Part shown: piece by piece, positions 19,096 to 28,852 of the stretch
How positions within the stretch are numbered: the first letter of the stretch is position 1
Layout: each line of letters starts with the position of its first letter
From: Deltaproteobacteria bacterium YD0425bin51
GTDB taxonomy: Bacteria > Desulfobacterota > Desulfobacteria > Desulfobacterales > YD0425bin51
Direction: 5' to 3'
NCBI GenBank assembly: GCA_002753225.1
Contig: PDZS01000008.1
Location: 62,001-126,000 of the forward strand
DNA: 64,000 nucleotides
Translations under genes and position numbers: made by a program
The notes under the pieces: model-generated
Databases searched by the model: none
What the model was told of the DNA's origin: nothing
Seen by the model: the letters and a program-made list of their open reading frames with translations, nothing else

Positions 19096-19590
19096 ATGAT
19101 TATTTCAATAATGAGTGATAGTCACGATAATATATGGAATTTAAGAAAAGCTATTGCATTAATTAGGAAAGCTAATTCCCAAATGATTATCCATTGTGGA
19201 GATTTTGTAGCTCCTTTTATGTTAAAGGAGCTTGAAACAGCAGCTATCCCTGTTCATGGTGTTTTTGGAAATAATGACGGTGACCAGTATCTTTTGACAA
19301 AATTTTCATATACAGCTCTTAAAAATATTACCCTTCATGGAATTATTGGCGAGCTTGATATTTGTGGTTTTAAAATTGCTTTTGCTCATCATAATATTAT
19401 GGCAGAGCCTCTCTCCATGACTAATAAATATAATTTGGTATGTTTCGGTCACTCTCATGTTTATGAACAAAAAAATATAGGAAATACCCTTCTCTTAAAT
19501 CCGGGTGAAATAATGGGAAAAGATGGATTTGCAACTTTTTGTTTAGTTGATACAGATACATTGAAAGTAGAATTAGTTAATTTAAAATGA
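19096..19590 (+). CDS. YfcE/MJ0936-type phosphodiesterase
   Basis: Small calcineurin-like metallophosphoesterase of 164 residues, probably a cytoplasmic phosphodiesterase. Metal-binding motifs run in order: MSDSHDN, HCGDFV, VFGNNDGD, FAHHN and CFGHSHVYE, with GE in NPGEIM near the end as in the family. The frame stays open upstream to 18967, inside queF, but ATG 19096 has a GAGGA ribosome-binding site and matches family starts (MIISIMSDSHDN). It is followed by a HAD phosphatase gene 27 bases downstream. Confidence 0.92.
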   Translation: MIISIMSDSHDNIWNLRKAIALIRKANSQMIIHCGDFVAPFMLKELETAAIPVHGVFGNNDGDQYLLTKFSYTALKNITLHGIIGELDICGFKIAFAHHNIMAEPLSMTNKYNLVCFGHSHVYEQKNIGNTLLLNPGEIMGKDGFATFCLVDTDTLKVELVNLK

Positions 19591-19617
19591 AGTTTAAAAT
19601 CAAAGGGAAAATAAATT

Positions 19618-20223
19618 ATGGAAAACATCAAAGTTGTTGCGTTTGATTGTGATGGAGTAATGTTTGATACAAATAATGCAAATTCAGCATATTATAACCA
19701 TCTTCTGACTCGTTTTGGAAAACCAAGATTAACTAACGAGCAGTTTTATTATGTTCATATGCACACAGCCGATGAATCAGTTGAATATTTGTTTGGAGAA
19801 GAAGCAGAAGAAGTGAAGGATTATTGTAAGACATTAACTTATAAAATGTTTTTTCCATACATGGAAATTGAGCCAAATCTAAAACAAGTCCTTGAAACAT
19901 TAAGAAAAAAATATAAGACAGCAATTGCAACTAATCGTACAAGCAGCATGGGTTCTGTACTTTCTGAATTTTCTCTTACAAGTTTTTTCGATTTAGTTGT
20001 TACAGCTTTAGATGTAGAACGTCCTAAACCCTATCCAGATCCCCTTATAAAAATTTTGGAGCATTTTAATATAGAGTCAAATCAATTGATTTATATTGGA
20101 GATTCACAACTTGATGAAGAATCATCACATAGTGCTGGCGTTAATTTTGTCGCTTATAATAATTTGGACCTTTCAGCAGATTTTCACATAAAAAGCCTAA
20201 TTGAGCTTTTAAATTTCCTTTAG
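19618..20223 (+). CDS. HAD-superfamily hydrolase (phosphoglycolate phosphatase-like)
   Basis: Predicted phosphatase with all four HAD motifs: motif I VVAFDCDGVMFDT (nucleophile D9), motif II IATNRTS, motif III K in RPKPYPDPL, and motif IV YIGDSQLDEESS. An alpha-helical cap lies between motifs I and II, the subclass I arrangement of phosphoglycolate phosphatases. Length 201 residues. The substrate is not determined. It lies between a phosphodiesterase and the transglutaminase/ABC operon, 12 bases before the latter, and may be co-transcribed with both. Confidence 0.9.
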   Translation: MENIKVVAFDCDGVMFDTNNANSAYYNHLLTRFGKPRLTNEQFYYVHMHTADESVEYLFGEEAEEVKDYCKTLTYKMFFPYMEIEPNLKQVLETLRKKYKTAIATNRTSSMGSVLSEFSLTSFFDLVVTALDVERPKPYPDPLIKILEHFNIESNQLIYIGDSQLDEESSHSAGVNFVAYNNLDLSADFHIKSLIELLNFL

Positions 20224-20235
20224 ACAAGGTGATAA

Positions 20236-21690
20236 ATGAAACGATTTTGGGTGGGAGGGATCTTTTTTGCCATAACTTTTACAGTACTTTTTTCTACACG
20301 AATAGGATTATTAAATTTATCCGGTTTATCTCGCCAAGTTAACGAATCTATACTTAATTCACCAGTAAAGAGTGTAGACTACCGGAATACCTGGATGAAT
20401 ATATTTCAAAATGGTAAAAAAATAGGCTATACCCATTCTACATTTTCAAAAGAGAATGCAGGATATCTTTTAAAAGAAGATGTCTTTATGCGCCTTAATA
20501 CAATGGGTTTTGTTCAGGATATTAATCTAAAAATAAAGGCAGATTTAAATCAGAACCTTACTTTGTCTTCATTTGATTTTAATGTCAATTCTGGAAGTTT
20601 TTCTTTTTCTGCAAAAGGTAACTTATCTAATGACGTACTTATGGTTGAAACAAAAAGTGATGATAATAGACGTAACTTTAATATAAAGCTTAAAAATAAA
20701 CCTTATTTGATGAATAATGTTATTGATACTATTCGTACAGAATATTTAACTCCAGGCCAGACTTTAAAATACTCGGTTTTTGATCCTGCTACTTTGGGTG
20801 AACAGGCGGTTACAGTTAATGTTATTGGCAAAGAAAAAATTAAAATTATGGGAGAATTTAAAAATAGTACTAAAGTATCCCTATCTTTAAGCGAGTCAAC
20901 TCAATATGCCTGGATTGGTGAAGACGGCGATGTTTTAAAAGAAAGCGGACTTTTGGGAATTACATTTGAAAAAACGAATCAATTTGATGCTCTTGTTGCT
21001 TCTCCTATGAATTCAAGCGAAGATATTACTTTATTATCATCAATACCATCTAATATTTTAATTGAAAATCCTAACAAATTAGAAAAATTATTTGTTACAA
21101 TAGAAGGAATCAAGAAATATGAAAGACTTCAATCTGGACGGCAAGCTCTAAAGGGTCATCTTGTTACAATTACAAAAGAATCAATACCAAACAATGCAAG
21201 TTTTACGGTTCCTAAAGATATTTATGATAAGTATTTAGAAGCAAACGCTTTTATTCAATCTGATCATCCTAAAATAAAAAATTTAGTTCAAACTATAGTT
21301 AATAATACAGATTCTCCAATAGATAAGGCAAGGAAAATACTTGCTTGGATGTATAAAAATATAGAAAAGAAACCTGTATTATCAATTCCTGATGCCCTTT
21401 CCACGCTTGAAAATAAAGTTGGAGACTGCAATGAGCATTCTATTCTTTTTGCCGCTCTTTTGAGAGCTTCTGGCATTCCTTCTCAAATTGAAGTTGGGTT
21501 AGTATATTTAAATGGAAGGTTTTATTATCACGCATGGAACAGTTTATATCTTGGTGATTGGATAACCGCAGATTCAGTTTTCAACCAGATTCCGGCAGAT
21601 GTAACTCATATAAGATTTGCTTCAGGAGATTCACAGAGCGATTTGGCTGATATAATTGGAAAAATTAAATTAATAGTGAGCTTAAAATGA
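20236..21690 (+). CDS. Membrane-anchored transglutaminase-like protein
   Basis: Protein of 484 residues with one N-terminal hydrophobic segment (FWVGGIFFAITFTVLFS), so probably exported and anchored. A long beta-rich region (about 40-300) precedes a transglutaminase-like cysteine-protease-fold domain. The catalytic Cys is in KVGDCNEHSILFAALLRASGIPS (about 396-418), His in YYHAWNSLYLGDW and Asp in ITADSVF, so the triad appears complete. Whether it cross-links, cleaves peptides or acts on cell-wall material is unknown. The stop overlaps the ABC ATPase start by four bases (ATGA), implying one operon with an exporter. Confidence 0.85.
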   Translation: MKRFWVGGIFFAITFTVLFSTRIGLLNLSGLSRQVNESILNSPVKSVDYRNTWMNIFQNGKKIGYTHSTFSKENAGYLLKEDVFMRLNTMGFVQDINLKIKADLNQNLTLSSFDFNVNSGSFSFSAKGNLSNDVLMVETKSDDNRRNFNIKLKNKPYLMNNVIDTIRTEYLTPGQTLKYSVFDPATLGEQAVTVNVIGKEKIKIMGEFKNSTKVSLSLSESTQYAWIGEDGDVLKESGLLGITFEKTNQFDALVASPMNSSEDITLLSSIPSNILIENPNKLEKLFVTIEGIKKYERLQSGRQALKGHLVTITKESIPNNASFTVPKDIYDKYLEANAFIQSDHPKIKNLVQTIVNNTDSPIDKARKILAWMYKNIEKKPVLSIPDALSTLENKVGDCNEHSILFAALLRASGIPSQIEVGLVYLNGRFYYHAWNSLYLGDWITADSVFNQIPADVTHIRFASGDSQSDLADIIGKIKLIVSLK

Positions 21691-22418
21691 TAGAATTAAA
21701 AGATTTAACGAAACGTTTTGGCGATTTTACAGCTGTAGATAATATAAGTCTTTGTATACCTAAAGGAGAAATTTTTGGCTTTATTGGTCCAAATGGAGCT
21801 GGGAAAACAACAACCATAAAGATGATGGGAGGAATCTTAGGCCCAAGTGCTGGTGTAATAAAGATTTGTGGGATAGATATGATTAAATTTCCTCAGGCTG
21901 CAAAACAAAAAATTGGTTTTATCCCTGACAGACCTTTTCTTTATGAAAAGCTTACTGGAATTGAATTTTTAAAATTTACTGCTGATTTGTATGGAGTAGA
22001 TGAAAAGCTTTTTTTAATGAAAGCAGAAGAAAAACTGTCATTATTTTCCCTTTCTGACTGGGCTGATGAATTAATTGAATCATACTCTCATGGCATGAAA
22101 CAGAGGCTCATTATGGCTTCTGCTCTTTTACATGATCCTGAAGTGATAGTTGTTGATGAGCCAATGGTAGGACTTGATCCTGCTGGAATAAAGATGGTCA
22201 AGATACTTTTTAAAAATCTTGCAAAAACTGGTGTAACTTTTTTTATGTCAACCCATACATTAAAAGTTGCAGAAGATGTATGTGACCGTATTGGCATAAT
22301 TAACAAGGGTAAATTAATTGCAGTTGGAACTACAAAAGAACTGATGCAAAAGGCTGAGCTTTTCTCTGCTGATCTTGAAGAGATATTTTTAACACTTACA
22401 GAGGATAATATTCCATAA
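21687..22418 (+). CDS. ABC transporter ATP-binding protein (ABC-2 exporter type)
   Basis: Nucleotide-binding subunit of 243 residues. Walker A GPNGAGKTTT (about 35-44), signature YSHGMKQR (the family usually has SGGM or SHGM here), Walker B VIVVDEPMVGLDP and H-loop STHTLKVAE are all present. The arrangement matches exporter ATPases paired with ABC-2 permeases. It starts within the end of the transglutaminase gene. Its stop shares one base with the start of the membrane subunit, so these are almost certainly co-translated. Confidence 0.95.
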   Translation: MIELKDLTKRFGDFTAVDNISLCIPKGEIFGFIGPNGAGKTTTIKMMGGILGPSAGVIKICGIDMIKFPQAAKQKIGFIPDRPFLYEKLTGIEFLKFTADLYGVDEKLFLMKAEEKLSLFSLSDWADELIESYSHGMKQRLIMASALLHDPEVIVVDEPMVGLDPAGIKMVKILFKNLAKTGVTFFMSTHTLKVAEDVCDRIGIINKGKLIAVGTTKELMQKAELFSADLEEIFLTLTEDNIP

Positions 22419-24091
22419 TGATAGCAATACTTTTAAAACCTAGAATTTTATCATTTAAAAATAGAGGGAGTTCAAAAGATTCTAAATGGCATAAAGTTTT
22501 ATTGTTTGCAATAATTGGGCTTTTGTTTTGGGCTGGACTTTTTGCTGTATCACTAAGGGTGCTTAAATATTTTAAAAGTATTCAAGATGTTGGTGATATT
22601 TTGGCAATAAAGCTTCTTTCAATGGTTATGATTACTTTTTTTTCTGTTTTAATGTTCAGCTCTATTTTAACATCTCTTTCAAAACTCTATTTATCCAAAG
22701 ACCTGTCTTTAGTCCATTCTATGCCTGTTCCCTCATACAAGATATTTGTTGCCAGATGGATTGAAATTACAATAGATAGTTCTTGGATGGTTTTTTTATA
22801 TATGCTTCCAATTTTTATTTCTTACGGAATAGTCTATAAAGGAAATGTAATATTTTATATAAATATGTTTTTATCCCTTTCAATTCTATCAATGATAACA
22901 TCGGCAATTAGTGGAATAATTGTTATGTTGGTTGTGTTTATTATCCCTGCAACTAGAATTAAAAACATTTTCCTTTTTTTAAGTCTTTGTTTTTTTGTTG
23001 TTCTCTATGTAGCAGTACGACTTCTTAGACCAGAACGATTGGTTAATCCAGAAGCTTTTGAAACTGTTCTATCTTATTTGAAAACGCTAAAAGCTCCAGC
23101 CCCTATATATCTGCCAAGCACATGGGCATTTGACAGTTTAAAAGCATCTCTTTTTAATTTGCCAGTTGAATTAATATTTAATCTTGGACTCTTGATAAGT
23201 TTTGGAGGATTAGTATATTTTTTAATGATTATAATTTCAGATTCAATATATTTTAAAGGTTTTTCAAAGTCTCAAGCAGCTTCAAAACAACTTATCGCAA
23301 AGAGAATATTAACATTCCCTATACTGAATTTATTGCCAAGACATGTTCATGCTTTTGCCATAAAAGAGATAAAAATTTTTTACAGGGATCAAACTCAATG
23401 GTCACAGCTTTTCCTGATTGGCGTTTTAATTTTTATTTATGTTTATAATTTTACAGTAATCCCTTTAGATAAAATACCAATAAAGACTATATATCTTCAA
23501 AACCTTCTTTCATTTTTAAATATTGGACTAGCTGCATTTGTTTTAACTGCAATAACAGCTAGATTCGTTTATCCTGCTGTAAGCATTGAAGGACAGGCAT
23601 TTTGGATAGTTAAAATGTCGCCTATAAAACTCAAAACTTTTCTATGGCTTAAGTTTTTTATATATTTTTTTCCGCTTCTTGTTCTTTCAGAAGTTTTAAT
23701 TATTGTTACAAACATTTATCTTTCTGTTACTCCTTTCATGATGTATTTGTCTTCCATCACAATTTTTTTCATAGTTCCGGGTGTTGTATCAATGGGAATT
23801 GGAATGGGGGCAGCTTATCCTGATTTTAAATCAGAAAATCCAGCTCAGGCAGTTACTAGTTTTGGCGGTCTTCTTTTTATGATTTTATGTGCAGCTTATA
23901 CTGGTATTGTAGTTCTGATCGAAGCAGGTCCAGTCTATGCGATATTTATGTCAGGCATGAAATATAGGTCATTATCAGTATTGGAATTAATATGGATACT
24001 TGTTTCGTTTTTAATAGCCTTTATTTTAAGCTTGCTTGCTATTATTTTACCCATGCAGTTTGGTGAAAAAAGATTATTATTAAGTCAATGA
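22418..24091 (+). CDS. ABC transporter membrane subunit (putative ABC-2 exporter)
   Basis: Integral membrane protein of 557 residues with about twelve hydrophobic segments, for example LLFAIIGLLFWAGLFAV (29-45) and the C-terminal LIWILVSFLIAFILSLLAIILP. The absence of soluble domains and the direct coupling to the ATPase gene indicate the permease of an ABC-2-like exporter. Its size suggests it supplies the whole membrane part as a homodimer or as a double-length subunit. The substrate is unknown. The transglutaminase partner hints at cell-envelope or peptide-related cargo, which is inference only. It overlaps the next gene by four bases. Confidence 0.85.
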   Translation: MIAILLKPRILSFKNRGSSKDSKWHKVLLFAIIGLLFWAGLFAVSLRVLKYFKSIQDVGDILAIKLLSMVMITFFSVLMFSSILTSLSKLYLSKDLSLVHSMPVPSYKIFVARWIEITIDSSWMVFLYMLPIFISYGIVYKGNVIFYINMFLSLSILSMITSAISGIIVMLVVFIIPATRIKNIFLFLSLCFFVVLYVAVRLLRPERLVNPEAFETVLSYLKTLKAPAPIYLPSTWAFDSLKASLFNLPVELIFNLGLLISFGGLVYFLMIIISDSIYFKGFSKSQAASKQLIAKRILTFPILNLLPRHVHAFAIKEIKIFYRDQTQWSQLFLIGVLIFIYVYNFTVIPLDKIPIKTIYLQNLLSFLNIGLAAFVLTAITARFVYPAVSIEGQAFWIVKMSPIKLKTFLWLKFFIYFFPLLVLSEVLIIVTNIYLSVTPFMMYLSSITIFFIVPGVVSMGIGMGAAYPDFKSENPAQAVTSFGGLLFMILCAAYTGIVVLIEAGPVYAIFMSGMKYRSLSVLELIWILVSFLIAFILSLLAIILPMQFGEKRLLLSQ

Positions 24092-24510
24092 TAAAAAAAA
24101 TTATTATACCTAAGGAACAAGCAACATTCTGGCTGGATAAAAATGGTCGTTGGCAAAACGAACATGGCGAATTTGAGCATAAAAAAATCATAGATTATTT
24201 CCACGCATCAATTCGTTGTGATGAAAATGGATACCATCTTTACCAGCTTACAGATGAATTTGAAGAAAAAGTATATTTTAACCATGAAGATACCCCCTTT
24301 TTTGTATTTGACATAATAAATGATGATGGAATTTGGCTTGTTTTAAATAATAAAGACAAGATAAAACTTATACCTGAAAATTTGTTTGTCAAAGGAGATA
24401 GTCTTTACATGAAAGGAGAAGAGCATATAGTCAAATTTTCTGAAAGAGCACTTTTAAAAGTATCTGGTTTTATAAATATCGATACTTTCGAACTTATTAG
24501 ACATTATTAG
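24088..24510 (+). CDS. Small hypothetical protein, DUF1285-like layout
   Basis: Soluble 140-residue protein rich in beta strands. Its opening (ATFWLDKNGRWQNEHGEFEHKKIIDYFHASIRCDENGYHLYQL) recalls the DUF1285 pattern of G-x-W, E-F-x-H-x-x-I and R-D-x-x-G-Y-x-L, followed by a DTPFFVFDI segment. I assign it to that type only tentatively. It is the last gene of the transglutaminase/ABC operon (ATGA overlap with the permease). No membrane segment, cofactor motif or catalytic residue can be recognised. Confidence 0.6.
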   Translation: MIKKIIIPKEQATFWLDKNGRWQNEHGEFEHKKIIDYFHASIRCDENGYHLYQLTDEFEEKVYFNHEDTPFFVFDIINDDGIWLVLNNKDKIKLIPENLFVKGDSLYMKGEEHIVKFSERALLKVSGFINIDTFELIRHY

Positions 24511-24541
24511 AAATAATTAGATTAGGATATAGGGAAAATAA

Positions 24542-27500
24542 ATGATTGAAAAAATGTTTAAAAATATTGACAATCATTCTGATGAATTGGAAAAAAAAAT
24601 CACTCAGAGCATACATAGCGAAGAAGAAATCCGAATTATTTATGAACGACTGAATGCATCTGAAGAGCTAGGTAAGGTGGGAAGCTGGGAATATGATCTC
24701 TCCACAAATAAAATCTGGGGTTCGGATGAAGGTTTCAGAATTTACGGTTTAAAACCAAGGCCAAAGGGAGAATTACACATTGATGAAATCGAAGCCTGTA
24801 TTCCTGAGCGGGAAATGGTTCATCAGGCTCTTATAGACCTGATTAATGAAGATAAACCCTATGATATGGAATTTGCCATTAACCCCGCAGATGGTGGAAA
24901 TCAAAAATTCATCAGGTCAATCGCAAAGCTCATCAGGAATGAAAAAGGAAATCCTATAAAAGTAATAGGAAACATCCGTGATATTACCAAAAGAAGGGAG
25001 ATGCAGAATGAAATCAGCCGTCTCAAAGAAGAACTTGAACAGCGTGTTATTGAACGCACCGCACAACTCTTTGCTCTTAAACAAAGGTATTCCACATTTT
25101 TTAATTTTGTGCCGGAAATAAGCTTTGTAACTACATTTCAAGAAGGACTCATTATAGAAGTAAATGAATCGTTCGAACGGAATTTGGGTTTCAGCAAAGA
25201 TGAAGTCATCGGGAAGACGACTATTGATTTGAATCTTTGGGCAGACTTGGGGGACAGGGAAAAGGTTTTTCGAATTCTTAAGGAAAAAGGTTCCGTCCAT
25301 AATTTCGAAACCCGAGTTTGCAAAAAATCAGGAGAAATATTCCCCGCTCTCTTTTCAGTGAAATTATTTGAAATTGATGGAAAACTCTTTGCATTATCTA
25401 TGGCGAATGAAATCACTGATCGTAAGATGGCAGAAGAGACGTTGCGGCTTCATAGCGAAATGCTGCAGAATATGTCTGAAGGTATATATCTGATTCGTGT
25501 CAGTGACGGAACAATTGTTTATGCGAACCAGCGATTTGAGCTTATGTTTGGTTACGATGCAGGGGAGCTTATCGGCAAGCATGTTAGTATTGTCAATGCT
25601 AAAGGAGATAAAAGCGCAGAAGCCATAGCAGATGAAATTATTTATAGCCTTACACAGAAAGGAAGGTGGAGCGGTGATGTTAATAATATCAAAAAGAACG
25701 GAAGTACCTTCTGGTGTAAAGCCAATGTTTCTACTTTTGAGCATCCCCGATACGGTAAGGTATGGTTATCGGTACACGAAGACATCACCTATCGCAAGCA
25801 GGCCGAGGATAAAATCAATCGGATACTCATTGAACAAAACATTATCCTTGACAATTCCAATATAGGTATTTCTATGATTGTAGATCGAAAACAGATATGG
25901 ATAAACCGTAAAACCGAAGAACTGTTTCAATATTCCAAGGAAGAGCTAGTAGGACATACCACTCGGCAATTGTATCCTTCACAGGAAGCTTATGATCAGT
26001 TTGGAAAGGATGCTTATCCCGTTCTTGCGAAGGGAATTGGATATGAGACTGTGCAAAAGCTTATTAGACGAGACGGAGTTCCTATCTGGGTCAAGTATAA
26101 TGGAAAGGCAGTTGACCCTTCTGACTTGTCCAAAGGAACCATCTGGCTCTTGGAGGATATCACAGAACGTAAGAGATTAGAGGAACAACTGATATTGGAA
26201 AGGGAGAGGCTCTATACAATCCTAGAGGAACTACCCGCCTTTGTTTACCTGCAATCTAAGGATTACTCAATCCGATATGCCAACAAAACTTTCCGAACAT
26301 TTTTTGGCGAGCCTGGCAACCGGCTATGTTATGAACTGATCTGGGATAGAAGTAAGCCTTGTGAAAATTGTCCTACTTTTCATGTATTTGATACGCATCA
26401 ACCAGCTAAATGGGAATTCTACTATAGTCCGGGAAATAAATATTTTCAGGTTTTTGACTACCCTTTCACTGATATTGATGGAACACTGTTAGTTTTAGAG
26501 CTTGGTATAGACATTACTGACCTTAAAATGGCCGAAAATGAATTGAAAAAGGCAAAAGCTATTGCAGAAGAGGCTACTCGTGCTAAATCTGAATTTATTT
26601 CCAGTATGAGCCATGAGATTAGAACCCCTATGAATGCAATTATTGGAATGACTAGCCTATTGATTAATATGGATAGTTTCACTTTAAAATTTACAAAACC
26701 AATGGATACATTAATTGCATTAGTAAGACAATTACTTGATATGGATACTATCTCCAAAAGGAAGCACTATTTAGAAGTCATTGAGGCAGCGGGCAAAAAT
26801 TTACTTGTTATTATCAATGATATTTTAGATTTATCAAAAATTGAGGCGAATAAAATTGAATTTGACTATGAGTATATTGATATTGTTAATACATTAAAAG
26901 AAATAGAAAAAATTTTATATTCATTAGCACACAATAAAAAAATTGAATTCATTGTGGATATAAAATATGATTCATTACCTATGATAAACGCAGATTCTAC
27001 GAGATTAAAGCAAATACTTCTCAATCTGGGAAATAATGCAATTAAGTTTACGGATAAGGGAAAAGTTTTAATTTCATTATCAACTGTAAATGAAACTGAT
27101 ACCCATGTGACGTTTTCTTTTAGCGTTAAAGATACAGGGATTGGTATTTCGCAAGATAAAATAAAAGAATTGTTTAAGCCATTCTCACAACTTTCAGAAC
27201 ATCACATAAAAAAACAAGGGACAGGTCTTGGTCTAGTTATTAGCAAAAAACTTGTTGAACTCATGGGTGGTAAGATTTATGTTGAAAGTGAAAGAGATAA
27301 AGGGTCTACATTTTGGTTTGATATAACCTTTGAGAAAAGTTCAAAAATTCAAATAACAGAATCGATTCAAGATATTAACAAGAAAGATCCTGCTCCAGTC
27401 AATTTAAATATTCTTATAGCAGAGGACAATATTTTCAACCAAGAGGTTATAAAAGAAATACTAAAAAATCAAAATCATCAGGTTACAATAGTTAATAATG

Positions 27501-28153
27501 GAAAAGAAGTTGTTAAGATATTAGAAAACAATTCTTTTGATGTTATACTTATGGATATTCAAATGCCTGAGATGGATGGAATTATGGCAACTAAAATCAT
27601 AAGAGATAGAAACTCAATGGTTTTGAACCATCAAATTCCTATTATTGCTTTGACGGCATTTGCTATGAAAGAAGATAAGGATTTATGTTTTAATATTGGA
27701 ATGAACGGTTATATAAGTAAACCTTTTAATCTTCAAATGTTAAATAATGAATTAAAGCGAGTAGTAAATTTGAAAGACGAGCTCAAATTAGAGTCTCAAA
27801 GCTTTTCTACTCAAAATGTTCAGTTTAAATTTATGCAATCAGCTCTATTTAATGATAAATCAGCGGCATTAAAATTAATACAATTTTTTATAGACAATAT
27901 TTATTCAGAATATATAGACAAAATTAAAAAAGCAATTGACAATAAAAATGGTAAACATCTTAAAGCAAATTCTCATAAGTTAAAAGGTTCGATCAGTTTT
28001 TTTTCAGATTTGGGTAAAGAATTAAGCTTTAAACTCGAACAAATGGGTGAAAGACAGGATTTTATAAATGCTAATGAAGTGTATGAGGAATTAAAAAAAG
28101 AAGTAGAAAAATTGATTTCTCAGTTAAAAGATTTTATAAATAAAATACCATAA
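24542..28153 (+). CDS. Hybrid sensor histidine kinase with five PAS domains, REC and HPt
   Basis: Cytoplasmic sensor kinase of 1203 residues; no membrane segment is seen. Five PAS domains occupy about residues 35-155, 178-298, 300-422, 424-545 and 550-665, each ending in a DIT-R/K linker. The fifth carries a CENC cysteine pair (607 and 610). HisKA follows with H691 ([11 protein letters not shown]), then a HATPase ([29 protein letters not shown]), a receiver ([12 protein letters not shown]) and a C-terminal HPt ([12 protein letters not shown]). The HisKA hairpin holds an extra segment of about 25 residues after IGMTSLL. Base composition differs sharply between the PAS half and the kinase half, suggesting a recombined gene. 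No cognate regulator is adjacent. Confidence 0.92.
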   Translation: MIEKMFKNIDNHSDELEKKITQSIHSEEEIRIIYERLNASEELGKVGSWEYDLSTNKIWGSDEGFRIYGLKPRPKGELHIDEIEACIPEREMVHQALIDLINEDKPYDMEFAINPADGGNQKFIRSIAKLIRNEKGNPIKVIGNIRDITKRREMQNEISRLKEELEQRVIERTAQLFALKQRYSTFFNFVPEISFVTTFQEGLIIEVNESFERNLGFSKDEVIGKTTIDLNLWADLGDREKVFRILKEKGSVHNFETRVCKKSGEIFPALFSVKLFEIDGKLFALSMANEITDRKMAEETLRLHSEMLQNMSEGIYLIRVSDGTIVYANQRFELMFGYDAGELIGKHVSIVNAKGDKSAEAIADEIIYSLTQKGRWSGDVNNIKKNGSTFWCKANVSTFEHPRYGKVWLSVHEDITYRKQAEDKINRILIEQNIILDNSNIGISMIVDRKQIWINRKTEELFQYSKEELVGHTTRQLYPSQEAYDQFGKDAYPVLAKGIGYETVQKLIRRDGVPIWVKYNGKAVDPSDLSKGTIWLLEDITERKRLEEQLILERERLYTILEELPAFVYLQSKDYSIRYANKTFRTFFGEPGNRLCYELIWDRSKPCENCPTFHVFDTHQPAKWEFYYSPGNKYFQVFDYPFTDIDGTLLVLELGIDITDLKMAENELKKAKAIAEEATRAKSEFISSMSHEIRTPMNAIIGMTSLLINMDSFTLKFTKPMDTLIALVRQLLDMDTISKRKHYLEVIEAAGKNLLVIINDILDLSKIEANKIEFDYEYIDIVNTLKEIEKILYSLAHNKKIEFIVDIKYDSLPMINADSTRLKQILLNLGNNAIKFTDKGKVLISLSTVNETDTHVTFSFSVKDTGIGISQDKIKELFKPFSQLSEHHIKKQGTGLGLVISKKLVELMGGKIYVESERDKGSTFWFDITFEKSSKIQITESIQDINKKDPAPVNLNILIAEDNIFNQEVIKEILKNQNHQVTIVNNGKEVVKILENNSFDVILMDIQMPEMDGIMATKIIRDRNSMVLNHQIPIIALTAFAMKEDKDLCFNIGMNGYISKPFNLQMLNNELKRVVNLKDELKLESQSFSTQNVQFKFMQSALFNDKSAALKLIQFFIDNIYSEYIDKIKKAIDNKNGKHLKANSHKLKGSISFFSDLGKELSFKLEQMGERQDFINANEVYEELKKEVEKLISQLKDFINKIP

Positions 28154-28306
28154 TGCACATTCTTTTAGGAGGAGCAGTTTTTTGGTTCATCATATTGGGA
28201 ATTGAATAATGGATATGGTCGAACTAAGATGTTCTGGAGTCTCACTAGGAAATCAGGGATGATAAGTAATGAAAAGTCTATTTAATAATAGAGGAAAGGA
28301 TATTTT

Positions 28307-28525
28307 ATGAAAACAGTTACAATTAATAATCTTACTCAGCAAATCAAGCAGTTACCATATGATAAGTTAGTTGTAGTGTATGACTTTGTATCATTTATAT
28401 TAGAAAAAAATTTAAATCCAGTTGAAATAAAATCTGAAGCATTTCAAACTATGGCTGCTTCTGAAATGGTACTTGGTAAGGATTGGGAATCAGCAGAGGA
28501 GGAACAGGCATGGGCAAATTTATAA
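28307..28525 (+). CDS. Antitoxin of PemK/MazF-type toxin
   Basis: Small acidic 72-residue protein preceding a PemK-like toxin, which is the typical antitoxin position. The sequence TINNLTQQIKQLPYDKLVVVYDFVSFILEKN resembles DUF2281-type antitoxins, and the acidic tail DWESAEEEQAWANL is the likely toxin-binding part. No clear DNA-binding motif is visible at the N-terminus. It has a strong purine-rich ribosome-binding site (GAGGAAAGGA). Its stop lies 16 bases inside the toxin gene. Confidence 0.75.
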   Translation: MKTVTINNLTQQIKQLPYDKLVVVYDFVSFILEKNLNPVEIKSEAFQTMAASEMVLGKDWESAEEEQAWANL

Positions 28526-28842
28526 AAGGTGATATAGTCGTTGTCCCATTCCCATTTTCCGACTTATCTCATAATAAGAAACGTCCTGCATTAGTAGTTG
28601 CAACGATGTTAGGTGATGATATTATTTTATGTCAGATAACCAGTAAAAGTGTTTCAGATAGTTATGCAATATTAATTTCAGATTCTGATTTTAAAAATGG
28701 TGGATTACAACAGGAAAGTAATATTCGCCCTAATCGTATTTTTACTGCTGATTCAAAGATTATAATTCGCAGAGTTGGTTCATTAACTGATGATAAAGTT
28801 CAAGATGTGATTAACAAAATTATTAAACTTATTAACGATTAA
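28510..28842 (+). CDS. PemK/MazF-family toxin (mRNA interferase)
   Basis: Predicted ribosome-independent endoribonuclease of 110 residues. Family motifs: KGDIVVVPFPFSDLSHNKKRPALVV (residues 5-29, the conserved P-F-P-F-S-D and RPALV), CQITSK in the core, and SNIRPNRIFTADSKIIIRRVGSLT with the conserved R and T near the active site. ATG 28510 is preferred because AGAGGAGG lies just upstream; the frame open from 28483 lacks such support. Overlap with the antitoxin gene indicates translational coupling. Confidence 0.88.
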   Translation: MGKFIKGDIVVVPFPFSDLSHNKKRPALVVATMLGDDIILCQITSKSVSDSYAILISDSDFKNGGLQQESNIRPNRIFTADSKIIIRRVGSLTDDKVQDVINKIIKLIND

Positions 28843-28852
28843 TAGTAAACTT

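Noticed and set aside
24901..25744. Several minus-strand frames inside the PAS part of the hybrid kinase
   Set aside because: They are shadows produced by the higher G+C of this stretch; no conserved motifs.
28210..28306. Possible remnant gene between the hybrid kinase and the antitoxin
   Set aside because: All frames were short and none gave a recognisable fragment.
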